DNA of 62,826 nt from Levilactobacillus fujinensis (GCF_003946335.1 NZ_RHNX01000015.1:1-62826); one strand, 5' to 3'. Positions 43,204 through 54,001 are shown, counted from the stretch's first letter. Notes: generated by a model not told the origin, from the sequence alone. Translations and numbers: made by a program.

Positions 43204-44280
43204 CTATCCCTCCCGTGCTGTCATAGCTTCCATGAATTCATCAAACAGGTCCCGACTCTCGTGAGGCCCCGGTGCACCATCCGCAAAGAATTGAACGGAA
43301 AATGCGGGGTAGTCTCGGTGCCGCAATCCTTGTACGGTCCCATTGATCAGGTCAACATAGGTCGTGATCAGTCGATCCCGGTCGATCGACTTGGCGATGA
43401 CTGCGTAGCCCTGACCCTGGGTCGCATAGATAATATCATTGGTGATGATCCGCCGAATTGGGTGACTGCTACCGTGGTACTCAACGGGCAAGGCTTTCAG
43501 TTCCGCCCCATTAGCGAGAGCGAAGAGTTCGTGTCCCAGTCCGATTGCAAAAAGCGGAATCTCCGCTTGGACCTCACGAATCATTTCTAAGACGCCAGCC
43601 CCTAAATCGAGTGGTGAGCCCGGTCCCGTAGACAGTAAAACCCCATCTGGATCCAGGTTCAGCACATCCTGGGCACTCGCCGTCCACGGTAAGACCGTGA
43701 CGTTACACCGGCGCTCCGACAATTGCCGGAGAATGCCGTGTTTCAGTCCAAAATCGATTACGACCACATTCTTCCCGGTATCCGGGTTCGGATACGGCCG
43801 GGGCGTTGCCACCTGATCGACCTGACGATTGGTCAGCACCGTCGCATTCAACTGGTCAAACGCGTGCGCATCGGCCACATCGACGATACTCCCTTTCATT
43901 GGTCCGGCCTGTTGCCGTAATTTACGAATCAGGTGGCGCGTATCGATACCACTGATACCAGGAATATTGTGTTGCTGTAAGAATTCGTCCAGTGACAACC
44001 GTGAGAGGCGATTAGTCGAAATGTTCGTGACATCTCTGACCACCATCCCTTTAGCCGTTGGTAAAATCGACTCGTAACTGTCGTGATTGATCCCGACATT
44101 GCCAATCGCTGGCTGGGCAAAAATAATAATCTGGTTATGATAAATTTGATCGGTAATCGTTTCTTGATAGCCTAAAAGGTTTAAGTTAGAGATTACTTCG
44201 CCGCTCGTGGTGGCGCCGGCACCAAATCCTTCACCGGCGTAGGCCGAGCCGTCTTCTAAAATCAAATAGCGTTTTGCCAT
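43204..44280 (-). CDS. Carbamoyl-phosphate synthetase small-subunit homologue lacking the glutaminase triad
   Basis: 358 residues, full length for CarA. The N-terminal CPSase domain (LEDGSAYAGEGFGA, LGYQETITD, GNVGINHDSYES) and C-terminal class I amidotransferase domain (LLSTGPGSPLDLGAG) are both present. The nucleophile elbow, normally G-I-C-L-G-H-Q, reads AIGLGHELF, so the catalytic Cys is Gly247. The His-Pro-Glu pair of the triad reads FFADG (Phe332, Asp334). Glutamine hydrolysis is therefore excluded. ATG after AAAGGGG, 24 nt after pyrR and 2 nt before the carB-like gene. Confidence 0.9.
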   Translation of the reverse strand: MAKRYLILEDGSAYAGEGFGAGATTSGEVISNLNLLGYQETITDQIYHNQIIIFAQPAIGNVGINHDSYESILPTAKGMVVRDVTNISTNRLSRLSLDEFLQQHNIPGISGIDTRHLIRKLRQQAGPMKGSIVDVADAHAFDQLNATVLTNRQVDQVATPRPYPNPDTGKNVVVIDFGLKHGILRQLSERRCNVTVLPWTASAQDVLNLDPDGVLLSTGPGSPLDLGAGVLEMIREVQAEIPLFAIGLGHELFALANGAELKALPVEYHGSSHPIRRIITNDIIYATQGQGYAVIAKSIDRDRLITTYVDLINGTVQGLRHRDYPAFSVQFFADGAPGPHESRDLFDEFMEAMTAREG

Positions 44281-44304
44281 GCAAAATCGGCCCCTTTACC
44301 AGTG

Positions 44305-44859
<555 letters not shown>

Positions 44860-44887
44860 TCACGGCGTTAACGTAAATGCAGGAAAC

Positions 44888-44926
44888 GGGCGCGTTTCTT
44901 CGGCAAAATGGTGAAGAAACCCGCCC
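44888..44926 (-). promoter_or_regulatory. Stem-loop in the pyrR leader
   Basis: GGGCGCGTTTCTTC (44888-44901) and GAAGAAACCCGCCC (44913-44926) pair over 14 bp with one mismatch. No T-run follows on the minus strand, so it is not a simple terminator. It may be an RNA structure affecting pyrR expression; the PyrR-binding loop consensus is not obvious. Confidence 0.45.
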
Positions 44927-44974
44927 GCCTGATTCGGCAAACCCGCTTATCTTAGTACGTTTAGCATAAAAAAA

Positions 44975-45901
44975 CTAGATTGCTTTGTCAACCGGCAAGC
45001 CGGCCTGTTGACGCAAATGACGAACCATCCGCGCAAAATTATCTGGCACTGGCGCGGTGAAGTCCAATTGCTCACCCGTCGTGGGCTGCTTAAACCCGAG
45101 TTCACGCGCATGTAAGAACTGCCCATCGCCCTTCAGCGTTTTTTTCGGTCCGTATAACGGATCGCCCGCGACCGGATGGTTGATGTACGCCATATGGACC
45201 CGAATCTGATGCGTCCGACCGGTCTCCAAGCGACAGGCGATCAACGTGTAGTTGCCGTAGCGCTCTAACACGCGAAAATGCGTGACGGCGGGGCGACCAT
45301 CGGCAACAACGGCCTGCTTCTTCCGGTCCTTAGGCGACCGACCTAGTGGGGCTCTGATGACCCCTTCTTCTTCTTTAAAGTTACCGTGCACAATAGCCAC
45401 GTACTCCCTCAAGTTGGTCTTGGCCTGTAACTGTGCTGACAGGCTCTGATGGGCATGATCATTTTTAGCGACCATCAGGAGGCCTGACGTGTCCTTGTCG
45501 ATGCGGTGAACAATGCCAGGCCGCAACGTCCCATTAATGCTGGATAACGGGCTGTGATATAACAAGGCATTAACCAGCGTATGGTTGGGGTGTCCAGGTG
45601 CGGGATGGACGACCATCCCTTGAGGCTTGTTGACAACTAGCACATCATCATCCTCATAGACCACGTCTAAAGGAATATTTTCTGGTTCCAGATCCAAAGG
45701 CTCGGGATCTGGCAACTCGATATGGATCGTATCGCCAACTTTCGGCTTGTCCTTAGGTTTAGCCACCGCCCCATTGACCGTAATCTGACCGGCCTCAATG
45801 GCAGCTTTCGCCTGAGACCGTGAAATGGTGTCCACTTGATCGGCCACTAACTTGTCTAACCGTTCCGTGGTCGTTACCGTAAATCCTTCTGTTTGCATCA
45901 T
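44975..45901 (-). CDS. RluD-family pseudouridine synthase (YlyB-like)
   Basis: 308 residues. An N-terminal S4 RNA-binding domain (about 10-75: RLDKLVADQVDTISRSQAK) precedes the RluA/RluD catalytic domain with the catalytic Asp in HRIDKDTSGLLMVAKN and the later RTHQIRVHMAYINHPVAGD. It converts uridine to pseudouridine in large rRNA. The start overlaps the lspA stop (ATGA). It belongs to the conserved lspA-rluD-pyrR order. Confidence 0.93.
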   Translation of the reverse strand: MMQTEGFTVTTTERLDKLVADQVDTISRSQAKAAIEAGQITVNGAVAKPKDKPKVGDTIHIELPDPEPLDLEPENIPLDVVYEDDDVLVVNKPQGMVVHPAPGHPNHTLVNALLYHSPLSSINGTLRPGIVHRIDKDTSGLLMVAKNDHAHQSLSAQLQAKTNLREYVAIVHGNFKEEEGVIRAPLGRSPKDRKKQAVVADGRPAVTHFRVLERYGNYTLIACRLETGRTHQIRVHMAYINHPVAGDPLYGPKKTLKGDGQFLHARELGFKQPTTGEQLDFTAPVPDNFARMVRHLRQQAGLPVDKAI

Positions 45902-46362
45902 TTAGCCTCCTGCCGATCGGTGATGTAGACACCGATTGCAATTAGAATCACGCCAACCGTTAAACAACTGTCAGCGAAGTTAAAGATGGGAAAATTGACA
46001 AAGTCGAGCTGAAACATATCGACCACGTATCCCTGAGTCAAACGATCAATAAAATTCCCAATGGTTCCCGCCATCATCAGTGCCAAGCCGAGTTCTTCGA
46101 CCCAGTGATCCCCCTGGTTGCGGTACTGCCAAAAGAAGTAGCCCATGATGCCTAAAGCGACGATGGCGATCACCGCAAAGAACCACATCTGGCCCTGTAA
46201 AATACTCCAAGCCGCCCCGTCATTACGCAGGTGGGTCAAGGAGAGTACCCCCGGGATAACCGGGTGTTCGCCGCCAAGGGCGATGTTGACCACTACCGCG
46301 TGCTTGATCCACTGATCGGCAGCGACCAGGAGCACGATTAAGAGTGTATCTGCAATCAGCAT
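45898..46362 (-). CDS. lspA: Lipoprotein signal peptidase (signal peptidase II)
   Basis: 154 residues with four transmembrane helices. The family motifs are LRNDGAAWSILQ, GTIGNFIDRL with the first catalytic Asp, and FNFADSCLTVGVI with the second. It cleaves prolipoprotein signals after lipidation, such as that of the DUF915 protein at 247-1086. ATG after GGTGTTCCGGAAGC. First gene of the cluster. Confidence 0.95.
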   Translation of the reverse strand: MLIADTLLIVLLVAADQWIKHAVVVNIALGGEHPVIPGVLSLTHLRNDGAAWSILQGQMWFFAVIAIVALGIMGYFFWQYRNQGDHWVEELGLALMMAGTIGNFIDRLTQGYVVDMFQLDFVNFPIFNFADSCLTVGVILIAIGVYITDRQEAK

Positions 46363-46769
46363 AGCTTCCGGAACACCTTTCCTATAAGTCGTTACCGAAA
46401 AGTATACCAGAAAATTCGGCGTTCTGACGAGTTGGGCACGATAAATTTCTCACACTGGTGCCAGCAACTGTAACGGAACTTCATTTGAACTTCCTGAAGG
46501 CCCGTTTTAGCCAATCTCACAACTGAGACGAAGATTTCTTCTAGTTGAGACCGGAACGTCCTCGCAGTAACTGATACTCTATGAATACCATTTTTGCAGC
46601 CATGGAACTCACTCCCAGCCCTCATCCTATCAAAAAGGGCCATATCACCCATACAATGAGTGTACGACCTTTAAAGCGTCTCCGTGCCAAAGATTGACAG
46701 TTTCAAAACGTCACTTATAACTGTTGCAACAGCAATGCTGATACCAGTCGTCACGTGAATAGTTTGACT
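46363..46769. other. Intergenic region with a partial repeat copy G
   Basis: This 407-bp gap carries the lspA promoter and the 3' end of the ABC gene. Positions 46691-46754 on the minus strand match the hairpin and 3' part of the dispersed repeat (GCTGTTGCAACAG, then TTTTGAAACTGTCAATCTT). An 86-codon frame at 46392-46652 has no family features and I do not call it. Confidence 0.5.
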
Positions 46770-48347
46770 TTATTTATTGTTCTCAGTTAGCTGCCCATTC
46801 GCTAACGTATACGTATGATCGAATAATGGTCGAACTGTCGCTGGAATGTGATGATCAACCTCAATAACGGTCTTATCCAACCGGAGAATCGTCTGGTGGA
46901 TAGCAATCGACGTCTTTTCATCTAGTGAGGCGGTACCTTCATCAATAAAGATAAGATCGCGGTCAAACAAAATTGCCCGGGCAATTTCCAATCGCTTGAC
47001 CTGCCCACCGGAAAGATTCTGCCCACCTTCGCCAACCTGATACCCCACACCATCCTGGGCAATGAGTTCGCCTAACCCTGCACGTTGACAGGCCTTTAAA
47101 ACTGCCGCATCCGCAAATTTCAAGCCCAGTGTGACGTTATACCGTAGTGAATCGTTGAACACAATGGGCGTTTGATTGACGGTACTCATCCCCTCAAATC
47201 TAGTAACCTCTTGTCCATTAATTCTTACTTGTCCACTTGCGGGCTTTAGCGCGCCATCAATGATTCTTAACAACGTGGTCTTCCCGCTACCAGATTCCCC
47301 CTGAATTAAAATTTTTTCGCCGCGATTCACATTTAGTGTAATACCGTTGAGAACACCTTTTTCCGCTCGGCTAAACGTCACTTGGTCTAATCTTAGGTGA
47401 TTGAAGGCCGCCGTTACCTGTTGTGGGTCAGAAGCTGATTTTAACGCTAATCGGATTCGTTCACGAATTTTAGTCGTACTGTTTAATGTATTGAAGCTGT
47501 TAATAACCCCACGGGCACTGCCAATAATCATATTAGACGAATACTGAATCGCTACAAATTGCGTTAAACTGATGTGACCAGCAATTGCCGCATAAATACC
47601 AATACCAATGGGAATAAACGTACAGAAGTAAAATAACCCCTCAGCCACACCATCGGACAACGCAATTGTATTCTTAGCTTTAGCATTGGCCTGTTCGACG
47701 TCTTGAATTGCGACGTTTGTTTTTGCCTCCACGCCACTAATGGCCCGGTACTGCCGAATCGTGAGTGCACCATTCAAAACATCCTTCAGCATTCCCGACC
47801 AGCGATTGTTGCGCTGCGACCAGGTCTCTGTGCGTGCCGTAATTCGGCGACGAAAGCGTGTTGGGACCGTTGCCGGAATTGTCATAAATGCCAGAAAAAT
47901 TAAGGTCAAAACAATACTATTCTTCAACGAATAAATCAGTGTCACGATTGCCGCAACCGCTAAACTAATCAAGGTAAAGAGTTGGCGAATATAATTGTCC
48001 TCTAAAAGTTTCAAGTCATTCATAAAAAACGATAAATTTGTGGCGACAAAGTCCTTGGTATCGACCATCCGCTCACGTAATAACCCCCGTAGCAGTGCCG
48101 ATTTCAACCGCTGATTAATCGTCACCACGTTGGCATTAATTACCTTAGTGTTCCAATACGTCAGTAACGTAAAGAGCAGATACCCACCAATCACAACGAC
48201 GACAAATGGAAATAACCATGACAGATGCTTTCCTCCAATGATGGTGAATATAAACGCATACGTGGCAGCGTTGAATGGCGTTTCCAATCCCAGCAAAACG
48301 GCCATCACAATTGCTAACCCTGCTAGCTTCTGATTGACGAATTTCAT
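46770..48347 (-). CDS. ABC exporter half-transporter (fused permease-ATPase)
   Basis: About 525 residues from the ATG at 48347 after AGGAGGGC. A six-helix exporter domain (about 1-320) is followed by an ATPase with Walker A GESGSGKTTLLR, signature NLSGGQVKRLEIARAI and Walker B LIFIDEGTAS. It probably dimerises and exports peptide, lipid or drug. It is divergent from an MFS gene at 48570 with a shared control region of about 220 bp. No peptide precursor gene is recognised nearby. Confidence 0.88.
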   Translation of the reverse strand: MKFVNQKLAGLAIVMAVLLGLETPFNAATYAFIFTIIGGKHLSWLFPFVVVVIGGYLLFTLLTYWNTKVINANVVTINQRLKSALLRGLLRERMVDTKDFVATNLSFFMNDLKLLEDNYIRQLFTLISLAVAAIVTLIYSLKNSIVLTLIFLAFMTIPATVPTRFRRRITARTETWSQRNNRWSGMLKDVLNGALTIRQYRAISGVEAKTNVAIQDVEQANAKAKNTIALSDGVAEGLFYFCTFIPIGIGIYAAIAGHISLTQFVAIQYSSNMIIGSARGVINSFNTLNSTTKIRERIRLALKSASDPQQVTAAFNHLRLDQVTFSRAEKGVLNGITLNVNRGEKILIQGESGSGKTTLLRIIDGALKPASGQVRINGQEVTRFEGMSTVNQTPIVFNDSLRYNVTLGLKFADAAVLKACQRAGLGELIAQDGVGYQVGEGGQNLSGGQVKRLEIARAILFDRDLIFIDEGTASLDEKTSIAIHQTILRLDKTVIEVDHHIPATVRPLFDHTYTLANGQLTENNK

Positions 48348-48569
48348 GAAAGCCCTCCTATTCCACTGACACCAACTACTGTTAGTGGTCACCATACACG
48401 CTTCCGAAAGCGGCCTACAAGTTACCCCCCCCATTTTATTTGGTAACTGAACTAAGGGACTCGGTTAGGGAACTCGTTAAGTGACCATGTTAACTCATTG
48501 CTGACCAAGTCGCTGACCCACTTTCGTGCTATAGTTATCCTTAATTTAATCATTGGGGAAGTGAGCAGC

Positions 48570-49769
48570 ATGGTCACCAATAAAAATATTATTCTGGTTA
48601 GTCAGTTCATCAATGACTTCGGATCAGGCTTTTCAAGAGTTGCTCTGATCATTTTGATTACGACTTGGTTTCATGCCGCTATTTACGTTGGCATCTATTC
48701 CTTTTGCTTGTTCGTTCCCGGTATTATCCTCGCTGCCCCAATCGGTCACTTCGTTGATCAACAAGCTCGTTTAAAACCATTCTTGCTGAAGACGAGTTTG
48801 GCGGCCGCCGTTGCAGTCCTATTAATCTTAGGGTTAGTTGGCCTGCGGGTAAAAAATTTCCCATTACTTATCGTGAGTGCCATTCTTTACGACACCTGCT
48901 CTTCATTTTACGGCCCCATCATCACTAAGCTTACCGTCCGGCTCTTTGACGCTACCGTCTATAGTCGCCTCAACGCCGCCATTAGTACCGCCATGATGAG
49001 TGCGAATCTGCTCTCTGGAGTTCTTGTCACTGCACTTATGACTATCCTCCCTTTAGCAACCCTGTTCTTGGCAGACTTCTTATCCTACTTAATTGTTTTC
49101 TGTCTACTATTGGGCATTCACGAAAATATTGTCTCTACTCCAGCCGCTCCGTCACAATTCACCGGATCAGCCTGGAACGGATTTGGTTATGTACGACAAC
49201 TCTTTCATCAATTTCCGGCATTGGTTCCCGTCCTCATGACAGCCCTACTCTTTAATATTTTACTGGCTCCCAATGACGTCTACTTCACGCAGCTCGCCAC
49301 GATGGTCTTTCATAATGCGAAGACGACCGGTCTCATGACTTCTGCCTTTTCAGTCGGATTCTTGCTGGGTTCCTTACTCTATCGCTGGTTAGCAAAGACT
49401 GTACAGTTGCACACCTTCATTCAACTTTCACTAATTGAAATTCCCATTGCATTCTTTATGTTCGGCGAATCTCGGTGGCTCTTAGGGTCCCTATTCGGTG
49501 TGATCCTACTTGGAAGTGCACTACCCTTCTTCAATATTTCCAATAAGACTATTTTACAAAAACAGGTTCCAGAAGAAGACCTTGCTACCGTATCAAACAG
49601 CTACTACGCGCTTATCAATCTCAGCCAACCAATTGGTCTTTTAGGCATTCCACTAATCATTGACGCTGTGGGAATGCGACCATTTACGCTGCTTGCTAGT
49701 ATCACCTACCTGGCCATCGCTGGCGTGATCATCGCGACCAAAAAAATCTCGCCGGCCTTAGATCGCTAA
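48570..49769 (+). CDS. MFS transporter, Bcr/MacB-like drug exporter type
   Basis: About 399 residues from the ATG at 48570 (GGGGAAGTGAG upstream); the longer frame to 48498 has no site. Twelve hydrophobic helices, with a conserved loop HFVDQQARLKPFLLKT after helix 2 and a PEEDLATVSNSYYALINLSQ segment before the last helices. The family resembles MFS macrolide or enterobactin-type exporters; the substrate is unknown. It is transcribed divergently from the ABC exporter. Confidence 0.82.
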   Translation: MVTNKNIILVSQFINDFGSGFSRVALIILITTWFHAAIYVGIYSFCLFVPGIILAAPIGHFVDQQARLKPFLLKTSLAAAVAVLLILGLVGLRVKNFPLLIVSAILYDTCSSFYGPIITKLTVRLFDATVYSRLNAAISTAMMSANLLSGVLVTALMTILPLATLFLADFLSYLIVFCLLLGIHENIVSTPAAPSQFTGSAWNGFGYVRQLFHQFPALVPVLMTALLFNILLAPNDVYFTQLATMVFHNAKTTGLMTSAFSVGFLLGSLLYRWLAKTVQLHTFIQLSLIEIPIAFFMFGESRWLLGSLFGVILLGSALPFFNISNKTILQKQVPEEDLATVSNSYYALINLSQPIGLLGIPLIIDAVGMRPFTLLASITYLAIAGVIIATKKISPALDR

Positions 49770-50179
49770 TTGGAACTTTTGAAACTGCAAGGTGGACTCA
49801 TCCTCGTTTCTAACCCCCATATTGATTGGTCACTAAGGTGCGGCTAAAGGTAATGCCACTACGTCAGGCAAAATCGGTACTTTTCAGTTTACAAACCTTA
49901 GACGGCCATCCAAATATAGAGTGGGTCGCGGTTAGTTTGTGAGTATTCATATGATTGCAGGGATTATATCTGATTAATAATTTTTGCGATCGGGTTAAGT
50001 GCAACAGACTGCCTTATGGCGTACCATAGTGGCGTAAATAAAAGTTGCTCCTTTCAGAATCTAACGATTCTGAAAGGAGCAACTTTTTTCGGCAAACTCA
50101 GACTCCCTTATCATCTGCTAAGACACAGATAACCATGGCTTGAAATTTACCAAACACCAATTATGATTTGAGAATAGTT
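49770..50179. other. Intergenic region with a duplicated terminator element
   Basis: A 410-bp convergent gap with no gene. It contains the repeat-terminator at 50023-50090. Confidence 0.4.
50023..50090. terminator. Terminator element duplicated at 57609
   Basis: ACCATAGTGGCGTAAATAAA leads into a perfect stem of more than 20 bp (AAAGTTGCTCCTTTCAGAAT and its complement), then TTTTTT. The same leader and hairpin recur at 57609-57675 with paired changes. Confidence 0.8.
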
Positions 50180-51835
50180 TTAGAACAACCCCGTAATCTT
50201 CCCATTGGCATCAATATCCATGTCCAATGCCGCTGGATGCTTGGGTAGTCCTGGCATGGTCAACACATTTCCGGTCATGGCCACGACAAAACCAGCACCC
50301 AGGCGTGGCGCAAACTCCCGGACGTGAATCGTAAAGTCCGTGGGTGCGCCAAGCTGATGTGCATCATCTGTCAGTGAATACTGGGTCTTAGCCATGCAGA
50401 CGGGCAGCTTGTCCCAGCCGTACTTAGCAAAGGTCTTTAATTGACGCTTAGCCTTCGCAGACAGTTCGACCTTTGCCCCGCCGTAGATTTTCTGGGTAAT
50501 AGCCGTCATCTGTGTCACTAAGTCCGTGTTGGCTGGTGTTAAGCGCGTGAAATGACTCGGTTGTTTGGTGGCAGCAACCACCTTTTCCGCCAAATCAACC
50601 GCACCAGCACCACCATCGGCCCACACGGTCGTAGTGGCAACGGGGACGTTTAGGGCAGCCACATCAGCTGCCAACGCTGCAACTTCAGCATCGGTATCGC
50701 TAGTGAAGCGGTTGATAGCCACGACAACTGGCACACCGTACTGCTGCATGCTGGCAATGTGCCGCTTTAGGTTAGTACTACCTTGCTGTAAAGCAGCAAC
50801 GTTTTCCTGTTCGAGGTCAGCGCGTTTAACCCCACCGTTATACTTGAGGGCCCGAATCGTAGCCACGATGACCACAGCGTCCGGCGTCTTACCCAGAACA
50901 GGCGTCTTGATGTCCATAAACTTTTCGCCACCCAGGTCGGCACCGAAGCCGGCTTCAGTCACGGTATAGTCACCCAACTGCAGTGCCGTTTGCGTCGCCA
51001 AGACTGAGTTACAGCCGTGGGCAATATTCGCAAATGGCCCCCCATGAATAATAGCGGGGTTATGTTCCAGCGTTTGGACCAGGTTGGGCTTGATGGCATC
51101 TTTTAACAGTAGCGTAATGGCACCACCGACCTTCAAGTCACCGACCGTCACAGGCTCACGGTCGTAGTTATAGCCAATCAGGATACGGTTGACCCGACGC
51201 TTCAAGTCCGTTAAGTCTTCACTCAAACACAGTACGGCCATAAGCTCACTAGCCACGGTAATGTCAAAACCATCTTGACGCGGCACACCGGACGTCCGGC
51301 CACCTAAACCGACGACCGTTTGCCGTAAGGCCCGGTCGTTGATGTCTAAGACTCGTTTCCACACGATTTGACGGGGATCTAGGTTCAACGCATTTCCTTG
51401 TTGCATGTGATTATCGATCAAAGCCGCCAGCGTATCGTGGGCCTCAGTCAGCGCATGCATATCACCCGTAAAGTGCAGATTGATGTCTTCCATGGGAACA
51501 ACCTGAGCGTAACCACCACCGGTTGCACCACCCTTAAGTCCCATAACGGGGCCTAAGGAAGGTTCACGTAAAGCCAAGACGGTTTGATGGCCTAGGCGGT
51601 TCATCGCATCCCCCAAGCCCACGACCACGGTCGACTTTCCTTCACCAGCCGGTGTGGGGTTGATCGACGTGACCAAAACCAATTTTCCTTGTGGTCGTGA
51701 CTGCGCCAATGGCAAGTTAATTTTAGCCTTAGTATGACCGTAGGGTTCAATCTGATCTGGTGTCAGCCCCACCTTAGCCGCAATTTTTTCAATGGCTTCT
51801 AACTTGGTTGCTTGTGAAATTTCAATATCGTTCAA
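50180..51835 (-). CDS. fhs: Formate-tetrahydrofolate ligase
   Basis: 551 residues, TTG start after AGGAGGAG. The ATP-binding loop [19 protein letters not shown] is intact, followed by the folate/formate site regions [19 protein letters not shown] and [16 protein letters not shown]. It makes 10-formyl-THF from formate, ATP and THF for purine and fMet-tRNA synthesis. Full length for the family. The 3' terminator is a duplicated element. It links functionally with folT in this window through one-carbon metabolism. Confidence 0.95.
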   Translation of the reverse strand: MNDIEISQATKLEAIEKIAAKVGLTPDQIEPYGHTKAKINLPLAQSRPQGKLVLVTSINPTPAGEGKSTVVVGLGDAMNRLGHQTVLALREPSLGPVMGLKGGATGGGYAQVVPMEDINLHFTGDMHALTEAHDTLAALIDNHMQQGNALNLDPRQIVWKRVLDINDRALRQTVVGLGGRTSGVPRQDGFDITVASELMAVLCLSEDLTDLKRRVNRILIGYNYDREPVTVGDLKVGGAITLLLKDAIKPNLVQTLEHNPAIIHGGPFANIAHGCNSVLATQTALQLGDYTVTEAGFGADLGGEKFMDIKTPVLGKTPDAVVIVATIRALKYNGGVKRADLEQENVAALQQGSTNLKRHIASMQQYGVPVVVAINRFTSDTDAEVAALAADVAALNVPVATTTVWADGGAGAVDLAEKVVAATKQPSHFTRLTPANTDLVTQMTAITQKIYGGAKVELSAKAKRQLKTFAKYGWDKLPVCMAKTQYSLTDDAHQLGAPTDFTIHVREFAPRLGAGFVVAMTGNVLTMPGLPKHPAALDMDIDANGKITGLF

Positions 51836-51840
51836 TAAAC

Positions 51841-52251
51841 TTACTCCTCCTTAGCATTCACCGTCATGGCTTCTCGAATTAAACCGGCCAACTCAATGGC
51901 GGAGTTCCGTGGCAGCAAAAACTGATAGATTTTCCCCTGCGCCACGATTCCTAACCGGTAATGGGCTAGATTCACGCTGCGGACCTGATCTAATGGAATC
52001 ACTAAATGCCGATGATTGAGGACCGTACTAACGGTCAATACACCATTAGCCATGGTAATATTTCTGTAGTGGATCTCTAACCAACACAGAAGGGCAAAGA
52101 CCACGAAGAGACCTAGTGTGTACCAATTAAAATGAGTGATCTCTAGCCAGAAGATGGCCCCAAGCATCAGGACCATCAACGTCCAGCTCCAATTGATCAC
52201 ACTACTAATTGGGTTCGGTTGATACAAAAAACGCCGTTCCTGGGTTATCAT
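51841..52251 (-). CDS. EbsA-family membrane protein
   Basis: 136 residues with two N-terminal transmembrane helices and a C-terminal PH-like domain ([20 protein letters not shown]). It matches the EbsA family (pore-forming/aggregation-associated) of enterococci and lactobacilli. ATG after GAGGTG. It ends 5 nt before fhs, so they may be co-transcribed. It is divergent from the RNase H-like gene, a common lactobacillar arrangement. Confidence 0.75.
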   Translation of the reverse strand: MITQERRFLYQPNPISSVINWSWTLMVLMLGAIFWLEITHFNWYTLGLFVVFALLCWLEIHYRNITMANGVLTVSTVLNHRHLVIPLDQVRSVNLAHYRLGIVAQGKIYQFLLPRNSAIELAGLIREAMTVNAKEE

Positions 52252-52289
52252 TACTTACAACACCTCACGAATGAATTGGAGTGATTCTT

Positions 52290-52697
52290 GTGTATTCTTT
52301 GTATACGGACGCCGCGACACAGCCGCTGAATGGGTTAAGTGCCGGGGGCATCTTAATCGTTCATGACCACCAGCAGACCCAGTTAAAGGCTGCCTTGCAC
52401 GCCACCACCAACCACACAGCCGAATTTGAGATTGCCCGCATGGGGTTTGAAAAATTGGCTGCGTTAATCGGTGACCAGGTGCAACAGGCCACGGTCTTAT
52501 TTTATACCGATAGCCAAATTGTTAGCGACAGTTTGACCAAACATTATGCGAAACATTACCAAAAATTAGTCGATGATTTGTTAGCTGCACAGGCACCCTT
52601 TCAATTGGTCCTGACACAGTGGATCCCTGAAAAACAGAATCAGGGCGCCCACACACTAGCTAATCAAGCCCTTCACTTTGCGGAAGACGCTAAATAA
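52290..52697 (+). CDS. RNase HI-like (reverse-transcriptase-like) protein
   Basis: About 135 residues from the GTG at 52290, 9 nt after TTGGAG. The RNase H fold has the first acidic residue in LYTDAATQP, the second Glu in HTAEFEIA, the third Asp in FYTDSQIV and a late acidic or His region in NQGAHTLANQAL where the usual Asp is replaced. Hydrolysis of RNA in RNA/DNA hybrids is plausible but not certain. It converges with and overlaps the oxidase gene by 25 nt. Confidence 0.8.
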   Translation: MYSLYTDAATQPLNGLSAGGILIVHDHQQTQLKAALHATTNHTAEFEIARMGFEKLAALIGDQVQQATVLFYTDSQIVSDSLTKHYAKHYQKLVDDLLAAQAPFQLVLTQWIPEKQNQGAHTLANQALHFAEDAK

Positions 52698-53797
52698 GTC
52701 GTCAATGGTAATTCATATTCACTCCAGTCGGGCGTTCCGCCATAGAGCGCTGAACCGGCTAACAACCGGCCAATCTGGGGCCCCGTCGTCAGACCGGAAG
52801 ATCCGAGACCGGAAGCTACTAAGAACGTGTCGTGTTCCGGCAATGGCCCGAAGAATGGGGCAAAGTCGCTGGCATAGGCCCTGGTGCCGACCCGCACACC
52901 CGTCAAGCTGTCGGCAGTAAGACCCGGCATCAGCCGTTGCGCACTTCCCAGTAGGTCAGCCGTCACCGCTGAATCGACGGTCAAATTAAACTTGCCGTCG
53001 TCTTCATGGGTCGCCCCCACAATCAATTTTCCATGACCAAACGGCACAAAGTCTCGTTCGCCCTCGGGCATGACCACGGGCATATTTTCTTGTAACGGAT
53101 AGTCCTTAACGGCTAACTCAATCAATTGGCCCTTTTGTGCCCGAACATCCGCAACAATGCCCAGCGGTGCAAGAAGTTCCTTGAGCCAGGCACCTGCTGA
53201 AACGATGACTCGGTCAAATTGACGGGCACCTAAAGAGGTGACGACTTGGCCATTGGCCGTTAACGTCACATGTTCATGGCGGACCGTCAAGTTTTTAGCG
53301 CTGGCTCGGTCAAGTAAGTCGTTGACTAGAGCCGCGCCGTCGACTCTGGCGCCCCCGCTGATGAAGACACCGGGCTGAACGTTACCTAATAGAGGCACCT
53401 TTGCCTGCACTTCAGCGGCCGTTAGTGTGGCTACTTCACCCATGGTCGCCGCATCTTGCCGCCGTTTTTGAGCCAACTGGTACAGCACTTCTAAGTCGGT
53501 CGGCACTTCACGGGTCACAATGGTTCCCGTTTGTTGGTAAACTTCGGTTCCTAATTGGGCGTCGTGAATCAATTCGGGATATAAATCGGCCCCCGCCTTG
53601 GCTAAACGGTACCAACGCTGATTTCGTCGTTTGGATAACCAAGGAGAAATGATGCCAGCCGCGGCCTTGCTAGCTTGACCGACACCGTCGTCGAACAACG
53701 TGACCTTAACCTGTTGGGCGCCAGGCAACGTGCTCAAATAATAAGCAGCGGTCGCCCCGACGATTCCACCACCGATGATAGCAATTTTCTTTTGCAT
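52673..53797 (-). CDS. FAD-dependent amino acid oxidase (DAO family)
   Basis: 374 residues. The FAD-binding GxGxxG is IAIIGGGIVGATAAYYL; a later segment with GLGSSGLTTGPQIGRLLAG closes the FAD site. The family includes D-amino acid and glycine oxidases, which make H2O2 from an amino acid and oxygen. The substrate is not assignable. ATG after AGGAGG. Its 3' end overlaps the convergent RNase H-like gene. Confidence 0.88.
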   Translation of the reverse strand: MQKKIAIIGGGIVGATAAYYLSTLPGAQQVKVTLFDDGVGQASKAAAGIISPWLSKRRNQRWYRLAKAGADLYPELIHDAQLGTEVYQQTGTIVTREVPTDLEVLYQLAQKRRQDAATMGEVATLTAAEVQAKVPLLGNVQPGVFISGGARVDGAALVNDLLDRASAKNLTVRHEHVTLTANGQVVTSLGARQFDRVIVSAGAWLKELLAPLGIVADVRAQKGQLIELAVKDYPLQENMPVVMPEGERDFVPFGHGKLIVGATHEDDGKFNLTVDSAVTADLLGSAQRLMPGLTADSLTGVRVGTRAYASDFAPFFGPLPEHDTFLVASGLGSSGLTTGPQIGRLLAGSALYGGTPDWSEYELPLTTYLASSAK

Positions 53798-54001
53798 GTT
53801 TTACCTCCTGATTTAGAAAGTACTAAAGCGGACGCTGGCAGCCAAATGACTGGCTGGTGTCAGTGCCCGTGGCTATCTTTCATTTTAGCATAAGTTCTCC
53901 CGCTACAACCAACCCAAGTCTGACTGACGAAAAGTACTAGTTGAGGTTGAAAGTTAAAATATTCGCGTTACTCTTGTAAACCAATTGAAATGGTCGCACT
54001 C

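Noticed and set aside
46392-46652. 86-codon frame upstream of lspA
   Set aside because: It lacks a ribosome site, has odd composition and overlaps the lspA promoter region.
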